Source of the DNA: JBJHDF01 sp050486405 | GTDB taxonomy: Bacteria; Pseudomonadota; Gammaproteobacteria; Pseudomonadales; Cellvibrionaceae | Direction of reading: 5' to 3' | NCBI GenBank assembly: GCA_050486405.1 | Contig: JBJHDF010000010.1 | Location: 66,947-130,946 of the forward strand | DNA length: 64,000 nucleotides | In this document: one piece after another, positions 38,780 to 47,946 of the stretch | Numbering within the stretch: position 1 is the first letter of the stretch | How the letters are laid out: each line of letters begins with the position of its first letter | The notes under the pieces: model-generated | Told to the model about the DNA's origin: nothing | Databases searched by the model: none | The model's input: only the letters and a program-made list of their open reading frames with translations | Position numbers and translations under genes: made by a program

Positions 38780-39450
38780 TATTCAACCCCTACTGCCGCA
38801 TCGATAAACTGCAGTATTTGATAGCGAAACTCTTTCCAATTCGCATCCATCAAATCAAACATCCTGCTTCTGTCCACAAAAAGTTCCAGCATATAATGAA
38901 CGCCATTCTTTGCATCTATACCATCAACAACGCAAACATTCTGCATATGGCATACGACGTAAAAGTCGTCATAGTTCTTATGAAATATATATAAGCCCTG
39001 AATCTTCTCATCATTACGGGAAAACACTTCGTGTTCATCAGTTTCCACAAAGGCTTGTCCATCCTTCCTAATGTCGCTTATAATCAGTTGAGTGACCAAG
39101 GGAGAAGGCCCAAAAGTCAGCATTAAGTAAGATCTAATTGCCAATTCTTCATCAGCGCTTTCCTGTTTATCATTGTTCGAAGCAGACAGCATGGCATCAG
39201 GCCAGTAAACCAGCAAAAAAAGCACAAAATCCTGATTGATTCGTATGCCTACACTGGGATCATTTTCTACTTCATTCTCTGTCAGCAAACAATCTTTGGC
39301 AAAAGTAAACTCCTTAATATGCTGACTCATTGCAATGGACCCGGTAGTCATTTCTCCGGACAAGCAGCCAAGAATACCCTTTTGCCCGAACGCAGCGGGG
39401 GCAATACAAACCATAAGAAGCATTAATATCCAAGCAGCGACACGACACAT
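38779..39450 (-). CDS. Secreted protein of unknown family, paralog 3
   Basis: A 223-residue, more divergent member of the same family. It has a normal signal peptide ending near AAFG, GCLSGEMTTGS, FTFAKDCLLTENE, a cysteine pair (CHMQNVC) at the same place as in the others and the end FIDAAVGVE. The ATG at 39450, with GGAG 9 bases upstream, is chosen over a TTG at 39465. Unlike the other two it lacks a lipobox. It is first in the array. Confidence 0.7.
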   Translation of the reverse strand: MCRVAAWILMLLMVCIAPAAFGQKGILGCLSGEMTTGSIAMSQHIKEFTFAKDCLLTENEVENDPSVGIRINQDFVLFLLVYWPDAMLSASNNDKQESADEELAIRSYLMLTFGPSPLVTQLIISDIRKDGQAFVETDEHEVFSRNDEKIQGLYIFHKNYDDFYVVCHMQNVCVVDGIDAKNGVHYMLELFVDRSRMFDLMDANWKEFRYQILQFIDAAVGVE

Positions 39451-39551
39451 ATTACAGTTCTCCAATTTTTCTACTCAGATTGAAAAGGGCTACAAGTGCA
39501 TGCTGCTCTTATCGGTTTTGACTGCTGCACAGCAGTGTGCGATATGGCGCG

Positions 39552-41249
39552 TTAAAACGAGGTGCGCCGATAGTCACGGTACGCCGGCTCCCAGAAATTG
39601 GCGGCGATCTTGTCGTCGATGGAATCCTCCGGCACCGGCATGGCAACGCCGTCGGCGATGGCCTGCAGAAACACCGCCCGGGCGATAAAGCGACTCACGG
39701 CGCGAATGTCGCCCAGCGCTGGCAACAGCGCTTCGCTGTCGCCGCGCAAAGCCGGTGAAGTTTCCGCCAGGGCGCGACTGGCGGCCAGCATCATATTGTC
39801 GGTCACCCGGTTGGCCTTGGACGACACCACACCCAATCCCACACCCGGAAAAATATAACTATTATTGCACTGGGCAATGGGCAAGGTACGCCCGTCGACA
39901 GTTACCGGTGCAAAGGGACTGCCGGTGGCCACCAGCGCCTGGCCGTTGCTCCAGTGCAGAATATCCTCGGGCTTGCCCTCGGCGCGGGAGGTGGGGTTGG
40001 ACAGAGGCAGAATCACCGGGCGCGCGCAGTGCGCAAGCATGCTGCGGACAATACTTTCGGTAAACAGGTCGGGTTGACCGGACACACCCACCAGCACCGT
40101 AGGCCGGGCGTTGTTCACCACATCTGCCAGGGAAATTGCGCCGCCGGGTTCCGCCAGAGACCAGTCGTTCAGCATCTGCTCCTCGACGCAGAAATCTCGT
40201 TGGAAATCCTGCACTGCCTCGCTGGAACGGCACAGCAGGCCGGAACGATTCAGCAGAAAAATCCGTTGGCACGCCTGCTGGCGGGGTAGTCCCTCCTCCT
40301 GCATTTGCGCCACTATCTGTTCGGCGATACCGCAGGCGGCGGAACCGGCACCGGCAAACACCACGCGCTGATCGCGCAAGCGCTCGCCCTTGATCCTGCA
40401 GGCGGCCAGCAGAGTGCCCAGGGTGACCGACGCGGTACCCTGGATGTCGTCGTTGAAACAACAGATTCTGTCGCGATAGCGCTGCAACAGCGGGTTGGCG
40501 TGGGTCTGGGCAAAATCCTCAAACTGCAGCAGGGCGTTGGGCCAGCGCACCTGCACTGCCTGAATGAACTCGTCCACAAATTCGTAGTAGTCATCGCCCT
40601 CGATGCGCGGATGTTTCCAGCCCAGGTACATGGGGTCGTCCAGCAGGCTCTGGTTGTTGCAGCCCACATCCAGCACTATGGGCAGCGTATAGGCCGGGCT
40701 GATGCCGCCGCAGGCGGTGTAGAGGGCCAGCTTGCCGATGGGAATGCCCATACCGCCGATGCCCTGATCGCCCAGCCCGAGAATGCGTTCGCCGTCGGTG
40801 ACCACAATCACCTTGACGTTCTGCTTGGTGGCGTTCTGCAGCATGTCGTCGATGCGTTCGCGGTCGGGATAGCTGATAAACAGCCCGCGCTTGCGCCGGT
40901 AGATTTTGGAAAACAACTGACAGGCCTGCCCCACCGTGGGCGTGTAGATCAGCGGCATCACCTCTTCCAGATGATCCGTGACCAGACGATAGTAAAGCGT
41001 CTCGTTGGTATCCTGAATATTGCGCAGGTAGATGTGCTTGTCGATATCGTTATGAAAGGAACTGAACTGCTGGTAGGCCCGCGCCTTCTGTTCCTCGATG
41101 GTTTCGATGCGATAGGGCAAGAGCCCTTCGAGATTGAACTGCTGCCGCTCCCGGGTGCTGAACGCACTGCCCTTGTTGAGCAAGGGCGCTTCCAGCAGCG
41201 CGGGCCCGGCAAAGGGAATATAAATCGGTCTTTTGCTCACGGCAGTCAT
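39552..41249 (-). CDS. maeA: NAD-dependent malic enzyme
   Basis: A 565-residue enzyme decarboxylating malate to pyruvate with NAD. The start at 41249 (AAAGGAAGT before ATG) gives the expected length; the longer open frame is not used. Motifs include the tyrosine-bearing YTPTVGQACQ, the metal-binding region DIQGTASVTLGTLLAA and the Rossmann VVFAGAGSAACGIA. It supplies pyruvate and NADH at the TCA/gluconeogenesis junction. Confidence 0.96.
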   Translation of the reverse strand: MTAVSKRPIYIPFAGPALLEAPLLNKGSAFSTRERQQFNLEGLLPYRIETIEEQKARAYQQFSSFHNDIDKHIYLRNIQDTNETLYYRLVTDHLEEVMPLIYTPTVGQACQLFSKIYRRKRGLFISYPDRERIDDMLQNATKQNVKVIVVTDGERILGLGDQGIGGMGIPIGKLALYTACGGISPAYTLPIVLDVGCNNQSLLDDPMYLGWKHPRIEGDDYYEFVDEFIQAVQVRWPNALLQFEDFAQTHANPLLQRYRDRICCFNDDIQGTASVTLGTLLAACRIKGERLRDQRVVFAGAGSAACGIAEQIVAQMQEEGLPRQQACQRIFLLNRSGLLCRSSEAVQDFQRDFCVEEQMLNDWSLAEPGGAISLADVVNNARPTVLVGVSGQPDLFTESIVRSMLAHCARPVILPLSNPTSRAEGKPEDILHWSNGQALVATGSPFAPVTVDGRTLPIAQCNNSYIFPGVGLGVVSSKANRVTDNMMLAASRALAETSPALRGDSEALLPALGDIRAVSRFIARAVFLQAIADGVAMPVPEDSIDDKIAANFWEPAYRDYRRTSF

Positions 41250-41295
41250 ACTTCCTTTAACGTTGAAGTGTGAAACTTGTGTTTCCACTATAACA

Positions 41296-43104
41296 CTACC
41301 GGGCCAACCAGTTACGCAACTTGACCGCAAACATTTCCGGGCGAGAAAGGCCGGCGCGCTCTTCCAGCAGTTCCACCAGCAGGTCCGGCCGGTCGGTGAT
41401 GATATTGTCCACACCCAGATCAATCATGCGCGACATCAAGGCGCGGTCATTGACGGTCCAGACGTGCAGTTCGTGGCCGTGGCGCCGGGCCAGGCGCAGC
41501 TCCCGGGGCGACGCCAAGGCCGCCCGCAGCGCCAGGGCATGCAGCCCCAGGCGCTCCAGTTGGCCGATGGTGGTGTGCACCAGCAAGGCGGTGCGCAGGT
41601 GAGGCTCCAACTGCCGCACCCGTTCGAGCACTACAGGGTCCAGCGCCGCCACCACCGTCTGCTCCAGCAACTGTTCGCGCTGCAGGTAAGCCACCACCGC
41701 GTCGATCAGATCCGGCGTGGCGACGGCGGTTTTGATTTCCAGATAGATCTCTGCCCTGCCCCCGATCTGCGCCACGGCTTCCGTCAGCGTCGGTACCCGC
41801 TGCCCGGCAAAGCGCGGGTCAAACCAGGCGCCGGCGTCCAGTGTCTGCAACTCCTCCAGAGTGATTTCCCAGATAGCCCTCGGGTCACCCGCCACCCGGC
41901 GCAGGTCCCGGTCATGCAGCAGCACCAGGGCGCCGTCGGCGGTCATACGCACATCGATTTCCACAAAGTGGGCGCCATCGACAATAGCCTGCTCTATGGC
42001 AGCCAGAGTGTTTTCCGGCGCCGCCAGGGAACTGCCCCGGTGGGCGGTCACCGCCACCCTGTCCTCAAAATCAAAAAACGAATGCAGCAGGTAGCCGGCC
42101 TGCCCGAGGGCGAACAGCAACAGCAGCAGTTCCGCCCCCCAGGCCAGAGGTCCGGTGCCCCGGGGCGGCGCTTCCACCCGCCCCGGGTCGCGGCCGGCCA
42201 GGCGCAGGTAGAGACGGCGGATCAACAGGGCGTTGAAGGCCACACCGCAAAAGGCGATAAGCGCGGCAAACAGGATATAGGCCGCCAGAAACAGAAAGGT
42301 CAGGGGCACCAGCAGCGCGAAGACTTCCGGCAGCCAGCGCAGCAGCAGCCCGCCGAGCAGATTGAACAGCAGCGACAGGGACAGCGGCAGCGACGCCACA
42401 AAGGCCGCCGCCAGCAACAGCACCTTGGCCAGACGCAGCCGCTGCCGCCGGGTCAATTGGGCGGAGCGGCGCAGCGCCGCCAGGGGCGACAGCTTTTCCA
42501 GCAGCAGCGCGGGCAGCGACAGCGACCAGCGCAGGTAGAGCCAGACATTGCCTAGCAGCATCAGCAGGCACAGGGGCAGCCCCAGCCAGAAGGTCAGCCA
42601 GAAGGCCGGCGGCTGCTCCACCAGCAGGTAGTAGGGATCGTAGATGGCCAGTACCCGCCGCCCCAGGGCGGTGAGGGCGAGCAGAAACGGCAGGGCCAGT
42701 ACCAGGTGTGCGACGACCTGCATCAGCGCCAGCGCCAGCAGCCGGTGCAGTTGCCGCCCCACCAGCCACAGGGCGCTGCTGGCCAGCCAGTAGCGGTTGC
42801 CCTCGGGGCTCTTGGCGATCAACAGCATGCCGGCGTGCTGCACAAACACCAGCGTCAGGGCGCCGGCGCCGGCCAGCACCGACCAGCCCATACCGCGCAG
42901 GGTGAGCAGAAAGCGCAGCAGGTCCTCGTTACTGACCGCGGGCGTACCCGCCGCGGTGAGCAGCGCCGTGGACAGCCAGGCCGTGGCGGGCACCACCAGG
43001 GCCACCGCCAGCAGAGTAAAGAAGAGGTGCCAGACAAGCAGAGGGCGCAGATGACCCCGCAGGTCGCCAAGCACCTCGGGAATCACCGGCAGGAGTCGAA
43101 ACAT
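41296..43104 (-). CDS. Membrane-anchored glycerophosphodiester phosphodiesterase
   Basis: A 602-residue protein. The N-terminal 340 residues form a multi-span membrane domain of the GPDPase_memb type, and the C-terminal 250 residues form a GDPD catalytic domain. Catalytic H355-R356 lie in VTAHRGSS, followed by NTLAAI and EIDVRMTADGALVLLHD. It hydrolyses glycerophosphodiesters to glycerol 3-phosphate and an alcohol, or acts on membrane-derived polymers. It starts 12 bases after ffh and may be co-transcribed. Confidence 0.92.
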   Translation of the reverse strand: MFRLLPVIPEVLGDLRGHLRPLLVWHLFFTLLAVALVVPATAWLSTALLTAAGTPAVSNEDLLRFLLTLRGMGWSVLAGAGALTLVFVQHAGMLLIAKSPEGNRYWLASSALWLVGRQLHRLLALALMQVVAHLVLALPFLLALTALGRRVLAIYDPYYLLVEQPPAFWLTFWLGLPLCLLMLLGNVWLYLRWSLSLPALLLEKLSPLAALRRSAQLTRRQRLRLAKVLLLAAAFVASLPLSLSLLFNLLGGLLLRWLPEVFALLVPLTFLFLAAYILFAALIAFCGVAFNALLIRRLYLRLAGRDPGRVEAPPRGTGPLAWGAELLLLLFALGQAGYLLHSFFDFEDRVAVTAHRGSSLAAPENTLAAIEQAIVDGAHFVEIDVRMTADGALVLLHDRDLRRVAGDPRAIWEITLEELQTLDAGAWFDPRFAGQRVPTLTEAVAQIGGRAEIYLEIKTAVATPDLIDAVVAYLQREQLLEQTVVAALDPVVLERVRQLEPHLRTALLVHTTIGQLERLGLHALALRAALASPRELRLARRHGHELHVWTVNDRALMSRMIDLGVDNIITDRPDLLVELLEERAGLSRPEMFAVKLRNWLAR

Positions 43105-43116
43105 GGTCGGTTGCCG

Positions 43117-44496
43117 TCAGCGTCCCAGCCCCGGCGGCAGCCCTCCGCCGCCGCCGGGCATCATGCCGCCCAGGCCGCGCATCATTTTCTGCATGCCGCC
43201 ACCCTTCATTTTTTTCATCATCTTGGACATCTGCTTGTGCTGCTTGAGCAGGCGGTTGAGGTCCTGAATCTGGGTGCCGGAGCCCTGGGTGATGCGGCGC
43301 TTGCGCGAACCGTTGAGCAGGTCCGGGTTGCGCCGCTCGGCGGGCGTCATGGAATTGATGATGGCCTCCATGGACTTGAACTGCTTGCCCATATCCGCCT
43401 GCTGGGCCATCTGCGCCATATTGCCCATGCCCGGCAGCTTGTCCAGCATGGAGCCCAGGCCGCCCATGTTCTGCATCTGCTTCAACTGGTCGCGCAGGTC
43501 TTCCAGGTCAAAGCGCTGACCCTTTTTCACCTTGCTGACCAGTTTTTCCGCCTTGGCGCGATCGATGGTGCGCTCGGCGTCCTCGATCAGCGACATGATG
43601 TCGCCCATACCGAGAATCCGCGAGGCGATACGCTCCGGGTGGAAGGGCTCCAGGGCGTCGACCTTTTCCCCCACGCCCAGAAACTTGATGGGCTTGCCGG
43701 TCACCTGCCGCACCGACAGCGCCGCCCCGCCCCGGGCATCACCGTCCGCCTTGGTCAGCACCACACCGGTGAGCGGCAGCGCCTCGTTGAAGGCCCGGGC
43801 GGTGTTCACCGCGTCCTGGCCGATCATGGCGTCGATCACAAACAGGGTTTCGGCCGGGTCCAGCGCCTTGTGCAGCCCCTGGATTTCCGCCATCAACTCA
43901 TCGTCGATATGCAGGCGCCCGGCGGTATCCACAATCACCACATCGACAAACTGCTTTCTGGCGTGGGCCACCGCGTCCCGGGCGATCTGCTCGGGCTTCT
44001 GGCTGGTGTCCGAGGGGAAGAACTCCACCTCCACTTCCGCTGCCAGCGTCTGCAGTTGCTGGATGGCGGCCGGGCGGTAGACGTCGGCGCTGACCACCAG
44101 CACCTTTTTCTTCTCGCGCTCCTTGAGAAAGCGCGCCAGCTTGGCCACGGAGGTGGTCTTGCCCGCGCCCTGCAGGCCAGCCATCAGCACCACTGCCGGC
44201 GGCTTCACCGCCAGATTCAAAGCCTCATTGCTCTCGCCCATCACGGCGATCAATTCCCGCTCGACAATCTTCAGGAACTGCTGGCCGGGGTTGAGCGCCT
44301 TGCTGATCTGCTGGCCCAGCGCCTTGCTGCGCACCTGGGCGACAAAATCCTTCACCACCGGCAGCGCCACGTCGGCCTCCAGCAGCGCCTTGCGCACCTC
44401 GCGCAGGGTGTCTTTGATATTGTCCTCGGTGATGCGCGCCTTGCCGCTGATCTTGCGCAGGGACTGGGACAGGCGATCGGTCAGATTTTCAAACAT
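43117..44496 (-). CDS. ffh: Signal recognition particle protein Ffh
   Basis: A 459-residue SRP54 GTPase. It has an N domain starting MFENLTDRLS, G-domain motifs GLQGAGKTT (P-loop), DTAGRL and TKADGDARGG, and a Met-rich M domain ending in a Gly/Pro-rich tail that binds signal peptides and 4.5S RNA. The ATG at 44496 is used rather than an in-frame GTG four codons upstream. It targets membrane proteins to the Sec translocon. Confidence 0.97.
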   Translation of the reverse strand: MFENLTDRLSQSLRKISGKARITEDNIKDTLREVRKALLEADVALPVVKDFVAQVRSKALGQQISKALNPGQQFLKIVERELIAVMGESNEALNLAVKPPAVVLMAGLQGAGKTTSVAKLARFLKEREKKKVLVVSADVYRPAAIQQLQTLAAEVEVEFFPSDTSQKPEQIARDAVAHARKQFVDVVIVDTAGRLHIDDELMAEIQGLHKALDPAETLFVIDAMIGQDAVNTARAFNEALPLTGVVLTKADGDARGGAALSVRQVTGKPIKFLGVGEKVDALEPFHPERIASRILGMGDIMSLIEDAERTIDRAKAEKLVSKVKKGQRFDLEDLRDQLKQMQNMGGLGSMLDKLPGMGNMAQMAQQADMGKQFKSMEAIINSMTPAERRNPDLLNGSRKRRITQGSGTQIQDLNRLLKQHKQMSKMMKKMKGGGMQKMMRGLGGMMPGGGGGLPPGLGR

Positions 44497-44658
44497 GGCA
44501 AATTCCACAACTCGGTTGGCGCGCTTGGTTGGCCGGGATTATACCCGAATCAGCAATGCCAGCGAAAACCCGGCCGATTGCCGGCGGCGGCTTCTCTTTA
44601 TCAGCCCCTTGTGACACACTTTGCCGCTGGACAAAGCGCTGCAAACTGCGGAAACCCC

Positions 44659-45453
44659 ATGATCCTCGCTGTCAATATCCTCGCCCTGGCCATCTACGGC
44701 GGCGCCAGCCTCTACCTGGCGGAGCGCCTGCTGCGCCAGCGCATCGTGCCCCGGGCCTCGCTGCTGCTGGTGGCGGCCCTGGCGCTGGTGGTACACGCCC
44801 TGGGCCTGTGCGGCCTGGTGATCACCGACAGCGGGCTGCAACTGGGCTTCTTTCGCGCCTCGTCGCTGATCTTCTGGGTGGTCAATCTGCTGGTGCTGCT
44901 CAGCAGCCTGAAAAAGCCCCTGCACAACCTGTTTATCCTACTGTTCCCCCTCTCCGCCCTGTCGGTGCTGGCGTCGGTGGTGGGCAGCAACGACGCCGGC
45001 GCCCTGGACCTGGATTACGGCCTGGCCAGCCACGTACTGCTGTCTCTGCTGGCCTACAGCCTGCTCACCGTGGCCACCCTGCAGGCGCTGTTTCTGGCCT
45101 TTCAGAACCGGCAACTGAAACACAAGCATCCCACCGGCAGCGTGCGCCTGTTGCCGCCCCTGCAGACCATGGAGTCGCTGCTGTTCGAACTGCTCTGGGC
45201 CGGCCAGATTCTGCTCACCCTGTCCATTATTTCCGGCTTCATCTTTCTGGAAGACCTGTTCGCACAGCATCTGTCCCACAAAACCGTCTTCTCCATTGCC
45301 GCCTGGGTCATCTACGCCCTGCTCCTCTGGGGCCGGCACCGTCTGGGCTGGCGGGGCTACACCGCCATCCGCTGGGCCCTGGGCGGCTTCGCCATGCTGA
45401 TGCTGGCCTACTTCGGCAGCAAACTGGTGCTGGAGATCATCCTCGGCCGATAA
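44659..45453 (+). CDS. ypjD: Inner membrane protein YpjD (cytochrome c assembly/HemX-like)
   Basis: A 264-residue protein with about eight membrane segments and a conserved H-bearing CcsA/HemX-like pattern (LASHVLLSLLAYSLLTVA and WGRHRLGWRGYTAI). The gene order ffh (divergent), ypjD, CorC-like transporter is widely conserved in gammaproteobacteria. The CcmC/CcsA resemblance suggests a role with heme or in membrane assembly, but its function is not settled. The ATG at 44659 fits the first hydrophobic segment. Confidence 0.9.
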   Translation: MILAVNILALAIYGGASLYLAERLLRQRIVPRASLLLVAALALVVHALGLCGLVITDSGLQLGFFRASSLIFWVVNLLVLLSSLKKPLHNLFILLFPLSALSVLASVVGSNDAGALDLDYGLASHVLLSLLAYSLLTVATLQALFLAFQNRQLKHKHPTGSVRLLPPLQTMESLLFELLWAGQILLTLSIISGFIFLEDLFAQHLSHKTVFSIAAWVIYALLLWGRHRLGWRGYTAIRWALGGFAMLMLAYFGSKLVLEIILGR

Positions 45454-45529
45454 TCCTCGACCGAGGTTGATTAACCGCTAAAAGTCCTTCAAGATAGCCA
45501 GCCCTGCGGCAATACGGGCTGACGGTTTC

Positions 45530-46813
45530 TTGAGCGACGTACCCCTGCACATCCTCTTTGTGGTCCTGGTTGGACTGCTGTTCCTCTCTGCGTTTTTCTC
45601 CAGCTCGGAAACCGGGATGATGGCGATCAACCGCTATCGCCTGCGCCATCTGACCAAACAGGGCAACCGCAATGCCATGCGCGTCACCGAGCTGCTGCGC
45701 CGGCCCGATCGCCTGATCGGTCTGATCCTGATCGGCAACAATCTGGTCAACGTCTTCGCCGCCTCTCTCGCCACCGTGATCGGCATGCGCCTGTACGGCG
45801 ACGCCGGCATCGCCGTCGCCGGCGTACTGCTCACCCTGGTGATGCTGATATTCGCCGAAGTGACGCCAAAAACCATGGCCAGCCTGCACCCGGAGCGCGT
45901 GGCCTTTGCCACCAGTTGGGTGCTGCGCCCGCTGTCGTACGTCTGCTATCCCATCGTGGTGGCGGTGAACTTTTTTGCCAACAACATCAACAAACTGTTC
46001 GGCGTCGACGTCAAGCTGCACAAACACGTGGAACACCTGCACCCGGACGAACTGCGCACCGTGGTGGACGAAGCCGGCGACCTGCTGCCGGATCAGCACC
46101 AGGGCATGCTGCTCAACGTGCTGGACCTGGAAAAGTCCACGGTCGAAGACATCATGATCCCGCGCAACGAAGTCACCGGCCTGGACCTGGACGACAGCAT
46201 CCCGGAACTGCTGGAACAGATCCGCACCAGTGAATACACCCGGCTGCCGGTGTACGAAGACAACATCAACAACGTGATCGGCGTGCTGCACCTGCGCAAC
46301 GCGCCGCGCTTTATCCTCGGCGAGGAACACAGCATCACCCACGACGCCATCCGCCAGCACCTGAGCGAACCCTACTTTGTGCCGGAGTCCACGCCCCTGC
46401 ACACCCAGTTGATGAACTTCCAGAAACTGAAGAACCGTATGGCGCTGGTGGTGGACGAGTACGGCGAGGTACAGGGCATAGTCACCCTGGAAGACCTGCT
46501 GGAAGAAATTGTCGGCGACTTCACCACCAACTCCGCCGAGGAAGATGACCAGGACATTATCGCCCAGGACCACGGCTGGTACCGCATCGACGGCGGCACC
46601 TTTATCCGCGACATCAACCGCGCCCTGCACTGGAAACTCCCCACCGACGGCCCCAAGACCCTGAACGGCCTGGCCATGGAATACCTGGAAAGCATCCCGG
46701 ACGCCAATATCGGTTTTCAGCTGGACGGCTACCGCTTTGAAACGGCGGAGATTACGGACAAGATGATTGCGTGGATGAAGGTCAAGAAGGTAGGTGGGGT
46801 TAAAAAGGCTTAG
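45530..46813 (+). CDS. CNNM/CorC-family transporter (DUF21-CBS-CorC_HlyC)
   Basis: A 427-residue protein. The N-terminal DUF21 membrane domain (from LHILFVVLVGLLFLSAFFSSSETGMMA) is followed by two CBS domains (about 200-330, MIPRNEV and LVVDEYGEVQGIVTLEDLLEE) and a CorC_HlyC domain (DGGTFIRDINRALHW). Relatives (YfjD, CorB) move or sense Mg/Co ions. The start is a TTG at 45530, chosen because it begins just before the first membrane segment. It is downstream of ypjD in the usual order. Confidence 0.93.
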   Translation: MSDVPLHILFVVLVGLLFLSAFFSSSETGMMAINRYRLRHLTKQGNRNAMRVTELLRRPDRLIGLILIGNNLVNVFAASLATVIGMRLYGDAGIAVAGVLLTLVMLIFAEVTPKTMASLHPERVAFATSWVLRPLSYVCYPIVVAVNFFANNINKLFGVDVKLHKHVEHLHPDELRTVVDEAGDLLPDQHQGMLLNVLDLEKSTVEDIMIPRNEVTGLDLDDSIPELLEQIRTSEYTRLPVYEDNINNVIGVLHLRNAPRFILGEEHSITHDAIRQHLSEPYFVPESTPLHTQLMNFQKLKNRMALVVDEYGEVQGIVTLEDLLEEIVGDFTTNSAEEDDQDIIAQDHGWYRIDGGTFIRDINRALHWKLPTDGPKTLNGLAMEYLESIPDANIGFQLDGYRFETAEITDKMIAWMKVKKVGGVKKA

Positions 46814-46825
46814 CTCTAATCGGTT

Positions 46826-47083
46826 CTACGCTTGCGGCGACACTTCCTGCCCGTGACGCCACAATTCATACTCACTGATATCGATATCACCATTCCAAAC
46901 CACTGCGTATCCGCCCTGTTCAACTTTCACAGATTTAAACAAATCGGGATTCTTTAGCGGCGAAAACATTTCACGCTTCAGCAACGGCGTTACATCGTAC
47001 TTTCTCAGCTGGCTATTATCAAACTCAACGAGCAAAGTGTGATTGTCAATGGCAGAAGCTGATTTTACCCTTGGATACTGCAT
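46826..47083 (-). CDS. DUF2442 protein
   Basis: An 85-residue protein with the DUF2442 fold signature: LLVEFDNSQLRKYDVTPLL near the start, then LKNPDLFKSVKVEQGGYAVVW and DIDISEYELWRHG at the end. Members often sit beside DUF4160 partners in toxin-antitoxin-like pairs. No DUF4160 gene is visible next to it here, so it appears solitary. It is convergent with the CorC-type gene. Confidence 0.8.
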   Translation of the reverse strand: MQYPRVKSASAIDNHTLLVEFDNSQLRKYDVTPLLKREMFSPLKNPDLFKSVKVEQGGYAVVWNGDIDISEYELWRHGQEVSPQA

Positions 47084-47144
47084 GACTTACCCCACAAGCC
47101 AACCTGACTTCTTGAGCCCTTGATTCTCTCGTATAAAGCGGGCA

Positions 47145-47672
47145 CTAAGGATTAACGATAATGTCCTGCTTAAATCTTTGCCTTGGAAGGCCATCAATAT
47201 AGTCCACGTCTACCGTAATCTCATCCTCATTCCCATGAACAACAGAGTGCTCAGTGACTACCCAATCCTCAGAAAAGTAGCAGAAAATACTTACCCGCCT
47301 TCCATCCGAATCCTCAGCTGCAATAGATCTACTATGATATCTACCCGGATTTAGTTTTCTATATTCAGCATACAAGCGCTCGATTTCCGCCTCACCAATA
47401 GCTTCTGTATTCCGCCTAAAACCTGGACGCCATATGAGAATATTTCGATTAATATGACATTCAGCGTAGCTTTCAAGCATCCCTTGAGGCTCGCTAACCT
47501 CAAAACTCAAGTCGACCGCCTGGCAATCATGACCAATAGAGTAGCTTAGATCAATTCGACCCGAGAAAGAATCTCTGGGAATACTATCGCTGCAAGGATC
47601 ACCAATACCAAGAGACAATCCAACGGCAACATCTGCAAGCAGCATCAGGATCAGAGTAATTCTGATTTTCAT
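47145..47672 (-). CDS. Secreted protein of unknown function
   Basis: A 175-residue protein with a signal-like N-terminus (MKIRITLILMLLADVAVG) and four or five cysteines in the mature part, suggesting disulfides in the envelope. The downstream ATG at 47672 is preferred because an upstream start would place 17 extra residues ahead of the signal. No family is recognised. It lies just downstream of the protease gene with AT-rich composition. Confidence 0.55.
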   Translation of the reverse strand: MKIRITLILMLLADVAVGLSLGIGDPCSDSIPRDSFSGRIDLSYSIGHDCQAVDLSFEVSEPQGMLESYAECHINRNILIWRPGFRRNTEAIGEAEIERLYAEYRKLNPGRYHSRSIAAEDSDGRRVSIFCYFSEDWVVTEHSVVHGNEDEITVDVDYIDGLPRQRFKQDIIVNP

Positions 47673-47946
47673 TTGAAAGTCACCGAACGCTTTTCTGCAC
47701 GCTAATAGCCACAAGCTAAACACTCTGAGCTATCGCTTGTTGAGTATTCCGCATACCAATAATGCCAGTCATTGATTTTCCCGTAGCCAACTACAGGCAA
47801 GAATACCATCATTTAGTCAACCTTCTGCCTCAAGAACTCCGACTCTCGCTCAGAAATGCTCACACGACTACTGACACCTATGACATAGCTGGACCCGCCC
47901 AATTAGCAGGGCGGACCAGCTACTATACACCAATACAACATCTGGA

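Noticed and set aside
41250..41423. N-terminal extension of the malic enzyme frame
   Set aside because: The upstream 58 codons are cysteine/tryptophan-rich and unlike the family; a good ribosome site precedes the ATG at 41249.
42706..44658. Very long plus-strand frame opposite ffh and the glycerophosphodiesterase, leading into ypjD
   Set aside because: Only the last 264 codons (from 44659) are a real gene; the rest is antisense to ffh and the phosphodiesterase.
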